A DNA stretch of 64,000 nt. It comes from Magnetovibrio sp. PR-2 (GTDB taxonomy: Bacteria; Pseudomonadota; Alphaproteobacteria; Rhodospirillales; Magnetovibrionaceae). Made by a program: the position numbers and the translations under genes. Below, in pieces: positions 43,423 through 52,228 of this stretch. The notes below the pieces were generated by a model that was not told the origin of the DNA, searched no databases, and worked only from the letters and a program-made list of their open reading frames with translations. Every line of letters starts with the position of its first letter. The first letter of the stretch is position 1. Location: contig NZ_JBAHUR010000011.1 in the NCBI RefSeq assembly GCF_036689815.1, positions 62,001 to 126,000 of the forward strand, in the 5' to 3' direction.

Positions 43423-45663
43423 TTATTGAGACAAATACTCCATGATCTCTCGACTTTGAAATGCACGTGCGATGTCGTGGCAGTCATGTCCCTCATCGTC
43501 TTTAAGATACGGGGTTCCTCCTGCCTCGACGAGAAGGTGGAAGGCATCTGCGGCATTGTTTTCGGCTGCGACCATCAGCGGTGTGCGTCCTGGTCCCGGG
43601 GAAGAATGCTTGCGATTGGGGTCAGCGCCATGCTCAAGAAGTATCTTCGTGATTTCCAAATAGTTCTCTCGGGGAACTTGGGCGGGCTTTTGAGCAGAAT
43701 GGTCGATAATTTGACGCATGATTTCGGCGTGACGCGGATTTGCCATGTTTGGAATTGAAGGCTGATCTCCCATAACGCCTGCAAAAACGCCCGTATAACG
43801 TCGCCTTATTTCCGCATCTTCCGGTCCAGGAAAGGCCAGCCGTTGCATCAGTTCAGCTTGCGCTAAACCGTCGCGGTAAAATGTGAAACGCTCAATACAA
43901 ACATACAGAGGGGACTGAGGTGGGTAGCTCGCAGGCATGTCTGGGCTTGCCCCCATTTCGATTAGCCGAGCCACGATTGCAGGGTCCCCTAAAATTATAG
44001 ACATATAGAGGGGAGACAAACGTTTCTTGGCTGTCAATCGGTCAAGAGTTTCTTGTTGATGAGGATGCTCCAACAAGAGGTCAAGAGCTTGGCGTCCCCG
44101 TCCGTCCTCGGCACACTGCAAGGCGTTCAACAGGGCTGAGCCACCCTGTCCATCCAATTTATTCACGTCGGCACCGGCTTCTAGAAGTTGTTCCACATCT
44201 TTCACTCGGTCTTCGGAGGCAAACCATATCAATTGCGGGCGTCTGTACTTACTGCCATCCAAAGACGGGATGCCGATGACCCGATCCGGTCTGGTTAGGT
44301 CAGGCTTGATCTTATCGGTATCAGGTTGATAGAAGGCACGGAATGGAAGAGGGCTTGTAGATACTTTTCCCTCCATTGCCTCTGGGAAACGCGCATGATG
44401 TGGAAAGATCCCGGCGAACGCCTGTGCCATCTGCTCGACCTCCCAGTCTGAAATGACGTCTAGGTTGTCAGGAAATTCTGCCAAATGGGTTGGAAACATC
44501 CTCATGGCCAGGGCACGATGCTTGAATCTCTTTAACGCCGCTTTTTTGCCGAGATGTGCTGCTAGCGCAAGGGCTTCTTGCAAAATTTGCTTTTGGTTCT
44601 GGCCTGCTCTGTATAAGGCTAGATCAGATGCTCTTTCGTAGAATTTAAGCGCCTTTTCTTCGTCGCCAGCAAGGACGTGCCAGCGACCTTCGCACCAATC
44701 CAACATGTAACGTGCGCGACCATCGGTGTCGTTCTGGTCCAGCAAGTCTTTGAAACGGTTAAGTTTCAGACGTGCCGCTTCCTGATCCTCAATGTTCTTC
44801 GCGTTTGTTCGCGTCAAACTGATATTTAGTAGGGGTAAGCCAAACTCCTTCACCACCTGCAAACGATTACCCGCCTCAATATTGGCGATAGACAATTCTT
44901 TGCCGACATCACGTCGGGGGCAATTCAGGAGGATTTCCTGGCGGACTAGCTCGATCAAAGACCCGAAACCAGCTTCTTCGGTCTCTCTGTCCAGCCATGC
45001 CAACGCCCTTGCGGTCAGGAGCCATTTGCCAAACAGAGAAATGTCCGGTTTTCGGTCGGGGCAGCTCTCCTCAAGATCGCTTAGCAATGGTCGGATTGAT
45101 GCGAAGAACTTGGGGGGCGTTTTTTCACGACGCCATCGGCTTATGCCATCGCGTTTTGGTTTGTTGTCCGGGTACGTCAAGGTCGTGACGTTATGGTCGA
45201 ACAATGTTTCTCCCCATTGGAACACCACATCAACTGGTTTGACGTCCTCCAGCAAGAAGTCACCAAGATCTGGCCCGCCGAACTGATCCCGCATAGCATT
45301 CAGAAAACTAGCCGTATAACTAGCACCGACCGCTTTGATCAGCAAAGGAGCTGCCTCTTCTCTAGACAGGGCATCAAGAGACACTTGTGACAGCAGGCTA
45401 ATATGCTCATCGCGCAGGTAGTCGATGAACTTGCTGACAAAATCTGCATATTCTTGGTCGAAATCTTGAAGTGGCTTCAATATCAATCCGTCAACAATTT
45501 GCTGCGGCAGACTCCAGTCGTAATCTCCGTCACGAGCTAATCGATCAAGTTTCTTTCTAAGAACTGGGTTCGCTGATTTTGTATCGAATACGTCTGCCAA
45601 CAACCGACACACTTCCCCGATCATTGGATATGGAGGCTTTGGCTTGTGTTCGTGATTAACCAT
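43423..45663 (-). CDS. Ankyrin-repeat protein
   Basis: The 746-residue protein has an unassigned N-terminal two thirds, mostly helical, with one possible TPR-like segment (GDEEKALKFYERASDLALYR). At the C-terminus are ankyrin repeats (VEQLLEAGADVNKLDGQGGS, IVARLIEMGASPDM, ITKILLEHGADPNRK, TPLMVAAENNAADAFHLLVE). No signal peptide is seen. I use the ATG at 45663, which overlaps the upstream HicA-like gene by 8 bases and implies coupling. An in-frame GTG at 45702 is the alternative. In islands, ankyrin proteins can be effectors or defence components; nothing here decides. Confidence 0.8.
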   Translation of the reverse strand: MVNHEHKPKPPYPMIGEVCRLLADVFDTKSANPVLRKKLDRLARDGDYDWSLPQQIVDGLILKPLQDFDQEYADFVSKFIDYLRDEHISLLSQVSLDALSREEAAPLLIKAVGASYTASFLNAMRDQFGGPDLGDFLLEDVKPVDVVFQWGETLFDHNVTTLTYPDNKPKRDGISRWRREKTPPKFFASIRPLLSDLEESCPDRKPDISLFGKWLLTARALAWLDRETEEAGFGSLIELVRQEILLNCPRRDVGKELSIANIEAGNRLQVVKEFGLPLLNISLTRTNAKNIEDQEAARLKLNRFKDLLDQNDTDGRARYMLDWCEGRWHVLAGDEEKALKFYERASDLALYRAGQNQKQILQEALALAAHLGKKAALKRFKHRALAMRMFPTHLAEFPDNLDVISDWEVEQMAQAFAGIFPHHARFPEAMEGKVSTSPLPFRAFYQPDTDKIKPDLTRPDRVIGIPSLDGSKYRRPQLIWFASEDRVKDVEQLLEAGADVNKLDGQGGSALLNALQCAEDGRGRQALDLLLEHPHQQETLDRLTAKKRLSPLYMSIILGDPAIVARLIEMGASPDMPASYPPQSPLYVCIERFTFYRDGLAQAELMQRLAFPGPEDAEIRRRYTGVFAGVMGDQPSIPNMANPRHAEIMRQIIDHSAQKPAQVPRENYLEITKILLEHGADPNRKHSSPGPGRTPLMVAAENNAADAFHLLVEAGGTPYLKDDEGHDCHDIARAFQSREIMEYLSQ

Positions 45664-45850
45664 GGCAGCGTCGTAAATCCCCCAAGAAATTATATACGGC
45701 ACGCCTGTCGCTCGGCGTAGAAGGAACGGTCACGCATCGTCCACCGGGTGCCACCAATTTTCCGTGCTTCTTTCCTCGGCGGAACAACCAACCGCCACGC
45801 ACATATGTCCGTACAATTTTAGAGACATCTTTGTCTTTTGAGTACTGCAT
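45656..45850 (-). CDS. HicA-like small protein
   Basis: The 64-residue protein resembles HicA mRNA interferases: a helix (VSKIVRTYVRGGW), a strand-turn with basic residues and histidine (FRRGKKHGKLVAPGG), a strand (CVTVP) and a final helix (DRRAVYNFLGDLRR). HicA toxins carry the catalytic histidine in this strand region. No HicB antitoxin gene is adjacent. Instead its last 8 bases overlap the start of the ankyrin gene. The start at 45850 is an ATG with a weak ribosome site; a TTG lies 15 bases upstream. The call is moderate because the protein is small. Confidence 0.6.
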   Translation of the reverse strand: MQYSKDKDVSKIVRTYVRGGWLFRRGKKHGKLVAPGGRCVTVPSTPSDRRAVYNFLGDLRRCHG

Positions 45851-45907
45851 TATGATAGTTTCCAAAAGGGGAGGGAGCGGAGATGATTTTCTCCACTCCC
45901 GAAGAGG

Positions 45908-46069
45908 CTACTTCCCGTTTCGTGCAGCAGCAGACGAGGCCTTGCTCGAAAAACTGCCTTTGGGCACCTGACCGCCGTTTGCTTTTGCTGTAGCGCTCTG
46001 GATGCGATTAGCATCTGATTTCGTCATTTGAGTCCGCCCGGACCCTTTGGAAGAAGATTTTGCCGACAT
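45908..46069 (-). CDS. Small Ser/Ala/Lys-rich 53-residue protein
   Basis: A GGAG site 7 bases before the ATG supports this short gene. The protein reads MSAKSSSKGSGRTQMTKSDA, then RIQSATAKANGG and GSFSSKASSAAARNGK. It is rich in Ser, Ala, Lys and Gly and looks disordered. Similar small proteins with TKSDANRIQSATA-type segments occur as hypothetical proteins in other bacteria, which I recall only in general terms. Function is unknown. It is the first gene inside the right island end on the minus strand. Confidence 0.6.
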   Translation of the reverse strand: MSAKSSSKGSGRTQMTKSDANRIQSATAKANGGQVPKGSFSSKASSAAARNGK

Positions 46070-46449
46070 TTTTCAGTCTCCAGTGTTGAAGTTGACTGCT
46101 CAGGGCAGCGACAGAACGATGTTGAATGAAAACAGCCCGAAGGTCGGCAGCACAGGTGGCAAAAAAAATCCAAAAAATATTTTGGGCTCGACTGACAATC
46201 GGGATGATCCAAAATATGTAAGCCTGACGAGATACATGTCACTGAGCGTTTAGATGCGTCTAGGTTGGTCTTTAATTCTCGACATCGCACATAGATATAA
46301 GAAGCCGCCTCAGCAGGGGGGCAGGACTTCATTTCCTGTTGTCACAGGTGATACAACCGAGGCTCGATTTGGTACGAAACCTGGTACGAAACCCAAAATC
46401 GCGTAAGTTGCGCGATGGGTGATAACCTATTGATTTTTAATGAAGAAAA
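46070..46449. promoter_or_regulatory. Right island terminus with tandem arm-type motifs
   Basis: No gene is called in this stretch. It holds two adjacent copies of a 12-base unit, ttggtacgaaac (46369-46380) and ctggtacgaaac (46381-46392), matching the copy near the left end at 7327-7338. They lie 58 bases inside the att repeat. I interpret them as integrase or excisionase binding sites. The rest is A+T-rich, with the promoter of the minus-strand small gene. Confidence 0.5.
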
Positions 46450-46498
46450 ATGGTGCCGCCGGACAGAATTGAACTGTCGACCTCACCCTTACCAAGGG
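46450..46498 (-). repeat. att site within tRNA-Thr (right island boundary)
   Basis: These 49 bases are identical to 7187-7235. Here they form the 3' half of the intact tRNA-Thr, so the island supplied or kept a full tRNA when it inserted. Core crossover must lie within this repeat, probably at the anticodon stem-loop or T arm. Confidence 0.93.
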
Positions 46499-46525
46499 TG
46501 CGCTCTACCCCTGAGCTACGGCGGC
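46451..46525 (-). tRNA. tRNA-Thr(GGT)
   Basis: On the minus strand the 75-base sequence folds as a full cloverleaf: acceptor GCCGCCG/CGGCGGC, D arm GCTCAGGGGTAGAGC, anticodon stem CACCC/GGGTG around loop TTGGTAA (anticodon GGT), and T arm GACAG-TTCAATT-CTGTC. Discriminator A and an encoded CCA follow. It reads codon ACC. Its 3' half is the attachment site of the large island. Confidence 0.96.
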
Positions 46526-46659
46526 ACAAATATTGCGCAGCGGGGTGCGAAAGCGCGCGGAACATGCCATATGAATTTCATAAACGCAAGCGCCTTGACG
46601 CGAATTTTTTAGACCGTCATCCTAGCGCTCCACTTACCATCAGGCCAAACACATAAAAC

Positions 46660-46827
46660 ATGAGCCAGAACAAAGACCAATCCACCCCCAAAGCGCCCAA
46701 AACAGACGCCAAATCCGAGCGCGCGGCGCGGTTGAACGAGGCCCTTCGCGAAAATCTCAAAAAGCGCAAGGCCCAGGCCCGAGCGCGCAAAGCTCAGCCT
46801 GAAATGGGGCCAAAAACGCCCGATTGA
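46660..46827 (+). CDS. Small basic 55-residue protein
   Basis: The reading frame encodes a charged, Lys/Arg/Ala-rich protein (SERAARLNEALRENLKKRKA, then RARKAQPEMGPKTPD). It is disordered at the ends with one amphipathic basic helix. Short basic proteins of this kind are common between tRNA genes and murA in related alphaproteobacteria, as I recall. No function is assigned. It is in outer chromosome, 104 bases before murA. Confidence 0.5.
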   Translation: MSQNKDQSTPKAPKTDAKSERAARLNEALRENLKKRKAQARARKAQPEMGPKTPD

Positions 46828-46931
46828 GCCTCACTTTGATCAAATTCCTTGTCCACGTTGGGGCCATGGGCTAAAAGCCGGGCCTAAGAGTTAATCGGGC
46901 GCATATATATATATAAAGTGTTGGACCTTTA

Positions 46932-48224
46932 ATGGATCAAATCGTCATTCGCGGGGGCAAACCCCTTCACGGCACCATTCCCATCGGCGGCGCAAAGAAC
47001 GCGGCGCTGCCTCTGTTGGCGGCGAGCTTGCTCACCGACGGCGTGCTGCGTCTCTCCAATCTGCCGCACTTGGCCGATATTTCGACCATGGCACATTTGC
47101 TCAGCGATATGGGTGTGACCATCTCCATGGAAGGCGATGCTGACGGCGGTGGGCATTTGGGCCGCGTGTTTGCCCTGGATGCCTCCGGCGTGTGTGAGAC
47201 CACGGCCCCTTACGATCTGGTGCGGCGTATGCGCGCGTCGGTCTTGGTGCTGGGGCCCTTGGTCGCCAAACACGGCCACGCCCGTGTGTCCTTGCCCGGC
47301 GGCTGCGCCATCGGCACGCGCCCGGTGGACTTGCACCTCAAAGCCCTGGAAGCCCTGGGTGCGGAAATCGAGCTCACCGAAGGCTACGTGGAAGCCAAGG
47401 CCCCCAACGGGCTCAAGGGCGGACATGTGCTGTTTTCCAACGTCACCGTGGGCGGCACCGAAAACATTTTGATGGCCGCGTGCCTGGCGGAGGGTGAAAC
47501 CGTGATCGCCAACGCGGCGCGCGAGCCGGAAGTCACCGATCTGGCCCATTGCTTACAAGCCATGGGCGCCAAGATTGAAGGCATCGGCACTGATACTCTA
47601 AAGGTCACCGGTGTCAAAGAGCTGCACGGTGCAGACTACGAGGTCATCATTGACCGCATCGAATTGGGGTCTTACGCCGTGGCTGCGGCTGTGACCGGCG
47701 GCGATGTGGTGTTGAAGGGTGGGCGTCTTGATTTGATCGAAGCCGTGGTGGACGTCATGCGTCAGGCCGGCGTTGAAATCGAAGAGGTCGAAGACGGCCT
47801 GCGCGTCAGCCGCAAAAACGGCGCGATTAAAGGCTTTGATGTCATGACCGAGCCCTATCCGGGCTTCCCCACGGACATGCAGGCGCAAATGATGGTTCTG
47901 GCCAGCGTCGCCGAAGGGGCTTCCATGATCACCGAAACGATCTTTGAAAACCGCTTCATGCACGTGCCTGAACTGGTGCGCATGGGTGCGGACATCAACG
48001 TTCATGGGCGTTCCGCCATTGTGCGCGGTGTGGAAAAGCTGTCCGGTGCGCAGGTGATGGCAACCGATTTGCGGGCTTCGAGCTCTTTGGTTCTCGCAGG
48101 TCTTGTGGCCGAAGGCGAGACGGTGGTGAACCGTGTTTATCACTTGGATCGCGGCTATGAGCGTTTGGAAGAAAAACTGGCCGCGTGCGGTGCGGATATC
48201 GAACGCGTTCGCGGATCGTCCTAA
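46932..48224 (+). CDS. murA: UDP-N-acetylglucosamine 1-carboxyvinyltransferase MurA
   Basis: The 430-residue protein is full-length MurA, catalysing transfer of enolpyruvate from PEP to UDP-GlcNAc, the first committed step of peptidoglycan synthesis in the cytoplasm. The lysine of GGAKNAALP (K22) and the active-site loop cysteine of [13 protein letters not shown] (C125, fosfomycin target) are both present. Further motifs [12 protein letters not shown] and [13 protein letters not shown] are intact. It heads a plus-strand run leading to hisG. An AT repeat (46904-46915) lies just upstream in the promoter region. Confidence 0.97.
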   Translation: MDQIVIRGGKPLHGTIPIGGAKNAALPLLAASLLTDGVLRLSNLPHLADISTMAHLLSDMGVTISMEGDADGGGHLGRVFALDASGVCETTAPYDLVRRMRASVLVLGPLVAKHGHARVSLPGGCAIGTRPVDLHLKALEALGAEIELTEGYVEAKAPNGLKGGHVLFSNVTVGGTENILMAACLAEGETVIANAAREPEVTDLAHCLQAMGAKIEGIGTDTLKVTGVKELHGADYEVIIDRIELGSYAVAAAVTGGDVVLKGGRLDLIEAVVDVMRQAGVEIEEVEDGLRVSRKNGAIKGFDVMTEPYPGFPTDMQAQMMVLASVAEGASMITETIFENRFMHVPELVRMGADINVHGRSAIVRGVEKLSGAQVMATDLRASSSLVLAGLVAEGETVVNRVYHLDRGYERLEEKLAACGADIERVRGSS

Positions 48225-48307
48225 GGGCACTTCAGCCCTGGAAACTCGTCCAAAAACCCTTTATATATGCGCCCCTCTGGGCATGGTGCTCAGTATGGAG
48301 ACGTAAC

Positions 48308-48982
48308 GTGACGACACCGAATGACGATAAATTGGTCTTGGCGCTGCCCAAGGGCCGCATCTTGGAAGAGGTGATGCCCATTGTGCGTGGTGCTGGCATT
48401 GAACCGGAAGCCGATTTCGACAATCCAAAATCGCGCAAGCTGTCCTTTGCCACCAATCATCCGAATTTGGAAATCATTCGTGTGCGCAGCTTTGACGTGG
48501 CGACCTTTGTGGCGTTCGGCGCGGCCCATTTGGGTGTCGCTGGGGCCGACGTGTTGTTGGAATTCGACAACCCAGAAATCTACGCACCGCTGGATTTGGG
48601 CATTGGCTATTGCCGCATGTCCATCGCCGAGCCCAAAGAGTTGGGGGGAGAAGACGACCCGTCCACCTGGTCGCACGTGCGTGTCGCGACGAAGTATCCC
48701 GAAATCACCAAAAAGCACTTCGCCAGCCGTGGCGTTCAAGCCGAATGCATCAAGCTGAACGGTGCCATGGAGCTGGCCCCGAAAATGGGCCTGTGTTCGC
48801 GCATCGTTGATTTGGTGTCCACAGGCGGGACGCTCAAAGCCAACGATTTGGTTGAAGTGGAAGTCATTGCCGAAATCACTTCACGTCTGGCGGTGAACCG
48901 CACGGCGTGGAAAACCCGCTCGGCGGAAATTGGCGGTTGGATTGAAAAGTTCCGGGAGGCTCTCGATGCCCAAGCGTCTTGA
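48308..48982 (+). CDS. hisG: ATP phosphoribosyltransferase HisG, short form
   Basis: The 224-residue protein catalyses the first step of histidine synthesis, joining PRPP and ATP. It has the HisG motifs [20 protein letters not shown]-like [16 protein letters not shown] and [17 protein letters not shown], the last being the PRPP-binding loop. Its length is that of the short form, which lacks the C-terminal regulatory domain and needs HisZ; hisZ is not in the window. The start is the GTG at 48308 with a GGAG site 7 bases before. The open frame further upstream runs into the murA end. It overlaps hisD by 17 bases. Confidence 0.95.
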   Translation: MTTPNDDKLVLALPKGRILEEVMPIVRGAGIEPEADFDNPKSRKLSFATNHPNLEIIRVRSFDVATFVAFGAAHLGVAGADVLLEFDNPEIYAPLDLGIGYCRMSIAEPKELGGEDDPSTWSHVRVATKYPEITKKHFASRGVQAECIKLNGAMELAPKMGLCSRIVDLVSTGGTLKANDLVEVEVIAEITSRLAVNRTAWKTRSAEIGGWIEKFREALDAQAS

Positions 48983-50264
48983 TATTTCCGATCCGCAGTT
49001 TGAGCGCCAATTCCAAGAGGTCCTGGGCGTTCAGCGCGAAGCCGACGTGGATGTGAACGAAGCCGTCGCAGGCATCTTGAAAGACGTCAAGACCCGCGGC
49101 GATGCGGCAGTGGTGGAGTACACCAACAAATTCGACCGGCAAAGCTTAAGCGCTGCAGATATTGCCATCACGGCCCAAGAAGTCGACGCGGCCATGGCTG
49201 AGAGCGAACCGGAGCTTATGGCCGTGCTCAAATTGGCGGCGGAGCGCATTGAAGCGTTTCACGAACGCCAATTGCCGGAATTCGAAGATTACAAAGACGA
49301 AGACGGCGTGCGCCTTGGCTATCGCTGGACGGCTGTGCACGCGGCAGGGCTTTACGTTCCCGGCGGCTTGGCGGCGTATCCGTCGTCTGTGCTGATGAAC
49401 GCCATTCCGGCCCGTGTGGCAGGTGTGGAACGTTTGGTTATGGTGGTGCCGACGCCGGACGGGGTGATCAACCCGTTGGTCTTGGCTGCGGCCAAAGTTG
49501 CGGGTGTTACGGAAATCTATCGCATCGGCGGTGCGCAAGCCGTGGGGGCGTTGGCTTTTGGTACACAAACCATTCCCGCCGTCGATAAAATTGTCGGTCC
49601 GGGCAATGCGTACGTCGCGGCTGCCAAGCGCCAAGTGTTTGGCACGGTGGGCATCGACATGATCGCAGGCCCCAGTGAAATTTTGGTGGTGGCGGATGGC
49701 GACAACGATCCCAACTGGATTGCAGCAGACCTGCTCAGCCAGGCCGAACACGACACGGCGGCGCAGTCGATCCTGATCACGGATGACAAAGAGTTTGCGA
49801 CGCGTGTCGAGGACGCTGTGGAAAGCCAGCTCAAAACCTTGAACCGCGAAGACATCGCGCGCGCCAGCTGGCAAGACCACGGGGTGGTTATCACGGTGAA
49901 CGATTTGATGAGCCAAGGCGTGCCTTTGGTCGATCGCGTGGCGCCGGAGCACTTGGAATTGGCCGTCGAAGATCCCGCCCCCTTGGCCGAAACCATTCGC
50001 GATGCGGGGGCGATGTTCTTAGGGCGCTATACTCCCGAAGCCATCGGTGACTATGTTGCGGGCCCCAACCACGTGTTGCCGACATCGCGCACCGCGCGGT
50101 TTAGCTCCGGCTTAGGCGTATTGGACTTCATGAAACGCACCACGTTTATTGCGTGCGACGCGGACGGATTGAACGCAATCGGTCCGGCGGCGGTGAAGTT
50201 GGCCGACGCAGAAGGCTTGCAGGCGCACGGACTTTCTGTTTCCATTCGTTTGAACAGCAAATAA
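48966..50264 (+). CDS. hisD: Histidinol dehydrogenase HisD
   Basis: The 432-residue protein performs the last two oxidation steps of histidine synthesis with NAD and zinc. Recognised segments are [52 protein letters not shown] and the catalytic [10 protein letters not shown]. The ATG at 48966 has a GGGAGG site and lies 17 bases inside the end of hisG, so the two are translationally coupled. The gene is intact and full length. Confidence 0.97.
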   Translation: MPKRLDISDPQFERQFQEVLGVQREADVDVNEAVAGILKDVKTRGDAAVVEYTNKFDRQSLSAADIAITAQEVDAAMAESEPELMAVLKLAAERIEAFHERQLPEFEDYKDEDGVRLGYRWTAVHAAGLYVPGGLAAYPSSVLMNAIPARVAGVERLVMVVPTPDGVINPLVLAAAKVAGVTEIYRIGGAQAVGALAFGTQTIPAVDKIVGPGNAYVAAAKRQVFGTVGIDMIAGPSEILVVADGDNDPNWIAADLLSQAEHDTAAQSILITDDKEFATRVEDAVESQLKTLNREDIARASWQDHGVVITVNDLMSQGVPLVDRVAPEHLELAVEDPAPLAETIRDAGAMFLGRYTPEAIGDYVAGPNHVLPTSRTARFSSGLGVLDFMKRTTFIACDADGLNAIGPAAVKLADAEGLQAHGLSVSIRLNSK

Positions 50265-50280
50265 CCTGCCGGAGGGCACC

Positions 50281-50754
50281 GTGTCCGACACAGCCCGCAT
50301 CAAAGAGATCTATCTCGACGAAGCCTCGGTGGTGAATCGCACCCCGCAGGTCGAACACGAGCGCAAGGTCGCGATCTACGATCTTTTGGAAGACAACACC
50401 TTCAAGCTTTTAGAGGGGCCTGAGGGCCCATACGTCTTGCGCCTTAGCATCGAAGAAAACCGCTTGGTTTTTGACGTGCGCAATGAAAACGACGAACCGG
50501 TGAAGCTGTTCATGCTGGCCCTTTCGCCGTTTAAATCCATTGTGCGCGAATACCTGATGGTCTGTGACAGCTACTTTAAAGCCATCACCAATTCTTCACC
50601 GTCGCAGATTGAAGCCATCGACATGGGCAGGCGGGGGCTGCACAACGATGGCTCCGATATCTTGGAACAGCGCTTAAAGGACAAAGTCGATTTAGACCAC
50701 AACACGGCGCGCCGTCTCTTTACCTTGGTGTGCGTTTTGCACATTCGAGCCTAG
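50281..50754 (+). CDS. UPF0262 family protein
   Basis: The 157-residue protein matches the UPF0262 family: IKEIYLDEASVVNRTPQVEH, then ALSPFKSIVREY, then SQIEAIDMGRRGLHNDGSD and a C-terminal RRLFTLVCVLHIR. The family is confined to alphaproteobacteria and has no known function; it is usually next to hisD, as here. The start is a GTG at 50281 with a GGAGGG site. It follows hisD by 16 bases and precedes the phosphatase gene by 15. Confidence 0.93.
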   Translation: MSDTARIKEIYLDEASVVNRTPQVEHERKVAIYDLLEDNTFKLLEGPEGPYVLRLSIEENRLVFDVRNENDEPVKLFMLALSPFKSIVREYLMVCDSYFKAITNSSPSQIEAIDMGRRGLHNDGSDILEQRLKDKVDLDHNTARRLFTLVCVLHIRA

Positions 50755-50769
50755 GAGACGCGACGTCTG

Positions 50770-51210
50770 ATGAGCCTCCCCAGCGCCATTTTGTTTTCTT
50801 GCACCATGAATTCAATCCGCTCTCCCATGGCGGCAGCGATCATGCGTCATTTCCACGGTCATGACGTTTATGTGGATTCGGTCGGCGTGCGCACCAAAGA
50901 GGTCGACGGTTTTGCCGTCGCGGTGATGGAGGAAATCGGTATCGATATCTCCAAGCACCACCCCAAAACCTTTGAAGAGTTGGAAGACAGTTTTTTTGAT
51001 TTGGTGGTTTCTCTGTCCCCCGAAGCCCAACACAAAGCCGTCGATTTGACCCGCTACATGGATTGCGAAGTCGTATTTTGGCATACGTTCGACCCATCTG
51101 TGGTCGAAGGCTCACGTGATGAGCGCTTGGAGGCTTATCGTCGAGTCCGGGACGAATTGGTGTCCAAAATCAAAGAGAACTTCCCGCTGCGCACAGCCAA
51201 AGACATTTAA
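50770..51210 (+). CDS. Low-molecular-weight protein-tyrosine-phosphatase-like protein
   Basis: The 146-residue protein has the P-loop CTMNSIRS (C11 to R17, S18) at its N-terminus and the general acid region near FWHTFDPS. It therefore belongs to the LMW phosphatase/arsenate reductase fold. The P-loop has the standard C-x5-R-S form, so it should be active. The substrate is not known; the family in this position is often annotated ArsC-like. It is probably co-transcribed with UPF0262 and hisGD. Confidence 0.85.
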   Translation: MSLPSAILFSCTMNSIRSPMAAAIMRHFHGHDVYVDSVGVRTKEVDGFAVAVMEEIGIDISKHHPKTFEELEDSFFDLVVSLSPEAQHKAVDLTRYMDCEVVFWHTFDPSVVEGSRDERLEAYRRVRDELVSKIKENFPLRTAKDI

Positions 51211-51253
51211 TCGTTAAAAATCGCGAAAAAACGGGAAAATTTCGGGAAAAAAC

Positions 51254-51282
51254 TTGACCTTTGGAGCGCAACGGACCAATTT
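51254..51282 (+). promoter_or_regulatory. Candidate promoter of infA
   Basis: A TTGACC (51254-51259) with a 17-base spacer leads to CAATTT (51277-51282), in the gap before infA. The -35 box is good and the -10 box is poor, so this is a tentative call. Confidence 0.3.
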
Positions 51283-51316
51283 TGGGCCGCCCTAGCAAAC
51301 CAAGCAAGAGAGATTG

Positions 51317-51535
51317 ATGGCTAAAGAAGAAGTTCTTGAATTTTCCGGCGTTGTGACCGAATTGCTGCCCAACGCAATGTTTCGCGTCGAGCTGGAAAAT
51401 GGACACGAAATCCTGGCCCACACCGCTGGTAAAATGCGCAAGCACCGCATCCGCGTTCTGGCGGGCGACAAGGTCACGGTGGAAATGACCCCGTACGACC
51501 TGACCAAAGGCCGCATCACGTTCCGCTTTAAGTAA
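51317..51535 (+). CDS. infA: Translation initiation factor IF-1
   Basis: The 72-residue protein is a complete IF-1: [51 protein letters not shown]. It is an OB-fold protein that binds the ribosomal A site during initiation. The start is the ATG at 51317; a TTG three bases before would add one residue. An agagag site precedes it. It begins the conserved infA, maf, rng, yacG run. Confidence 0.97.
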   Translation: MAKEEVLEFSGVVTELLPNAMFRVELENGHEILAHTAGKMRKHRIRVLAGDKVTVEMTPYDLTKGRITFRFK

Positions 51536-51567
51536 GTTCGCTCGCCCTCTAGAATGGGCAGATGCTG

Positions 51568-51600
51568 GACCGGGTCAGTCTGTCTGCCCGGTCTATTTAC
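51568..51600 (+). terminator. Weak terminator after infA
   Basis: A 7-bp stem (gaccggg at 51568-51574, cccggtc at 51587-51593) with a 12-base loop is followed by tatttac. It may partly separate infA from maf transcription. Confidence 0.4.
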
Positions 51601-51613
51601 TTGAGCTGAATAG

Positions 51614-52219
51614 GTGAGCATGAACAACGACCCGCGCCCCGTTCCACTGATCCTGGCCTCCGCGTCGCCTCGGCGCGTCGAGCTGTTGGCGCAGATCGGC
51701 ATCACACCTGACGACATCATCCCTGCAGACATCGACGAAACGCCGCTTAAAAACGAGCGTCCCCTGGACCACGCCCGGCGTTTGGCTGCGGATAAAGCGC
51801 GCGCCATCCAATCCAGCCATGCAGATGCTTGCATCGTCGGTGCGGACACCATTGTTTGTGTCGGGCGGCGCATTTTGGGCAAGCCAGCTGACGAGGCACA
51901 GGCGCGCAGGTATCTTTCCCTGCTTTCCGGGCGCACCCACAAAGTCATCGGCGGCTTGGCCGTTTTGGCTCCGGGTGGTGAGACGGTTAAAGCCATCACC
52001 ACCAAAGTCACCTTCAAGCGTCTGAGCGCAGAAGAAATCAACGGCTACATGGCCTCCGGCGAGTGGCAGGGCAAAGCAGGGGCTTATGCCATCCAAGGTT
52101 TGGCAGGTGCGTTTGTGACCAAGATCAGTGGTTCCTATTCCAATGTGGTGGGGCTGTCGCTTCCAGAAGTCGCAGGCGCGCTTAAAGGCTTGGGCGCGTG
52201 CCCTGCTGGCTTGATTTAG
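51614..52219 (+). CDS. maf: Maf-like nucleotide pyrophosphatase
   Basis: The 201-residue protein is a Maf/HAM1-related nucleoside triphosphate pyrophosphatase, hydrolysing dTTP, UTP or modified nucleotides to monophosphates. Recognised segments are LILASASPRRVELLAQIG, the signature of the family, IVGADTIVCVGRRILGKP, and GKAGAYAIQGLAGAFV. Either the GTG at 51614 or the ATG at 51620 could start it; neither has a strong ribosome site. It precedes rng by 9 bases, a conserved arrangement. Confidence 0.93.
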   Translation: MSMNNDPRPVPLILASASPRRVELLAQIGITPDDIIPADIDETPLKNERPLDHARRLAADKARAIQSSHADACIVGADTIVCVGRRILGKPADEAQARRYLSLLSGRTHKVIGGLAVLAPGGETVKAITTKVTFKRLSAEEINGYMASGEWQGKAGAYAIQGLAGAFVTKISGSYSNVVGLSLPEVAGALKGLGACPAGLI

Positions 52220-52228
52220 GAGTGTGCC

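Larger units (their letters stand above)
7187..46498. mobile_element. 39-kb genomic island integrated in tRNA-Thr(GGT)
   Basis: A 49-bp perfect direct repeat bounds the element at 7187-7235 and 46450-46498. The repeat is the 3' part of tRNA-Thr from the anticodon stem to CCA. The right copy belongs to an intact tRNA gene and the left copy is a bare fragment. This is the usual result of tyrosine-recombinase integration at a tRNA 3' end. Genes for integrase and excisionase lie about 4 kb from the intact tRNA. The cargo is three AraC/giant-lectin cassettes with a secretin and a tectonin protein, an IS3 remnant, and a mobilization module with relaxase but no type IV secretion genes. That makes it an integrative mobilizable-type element. 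Genes on both outer sides are ordinary chromosome. Confidence 0.9.
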
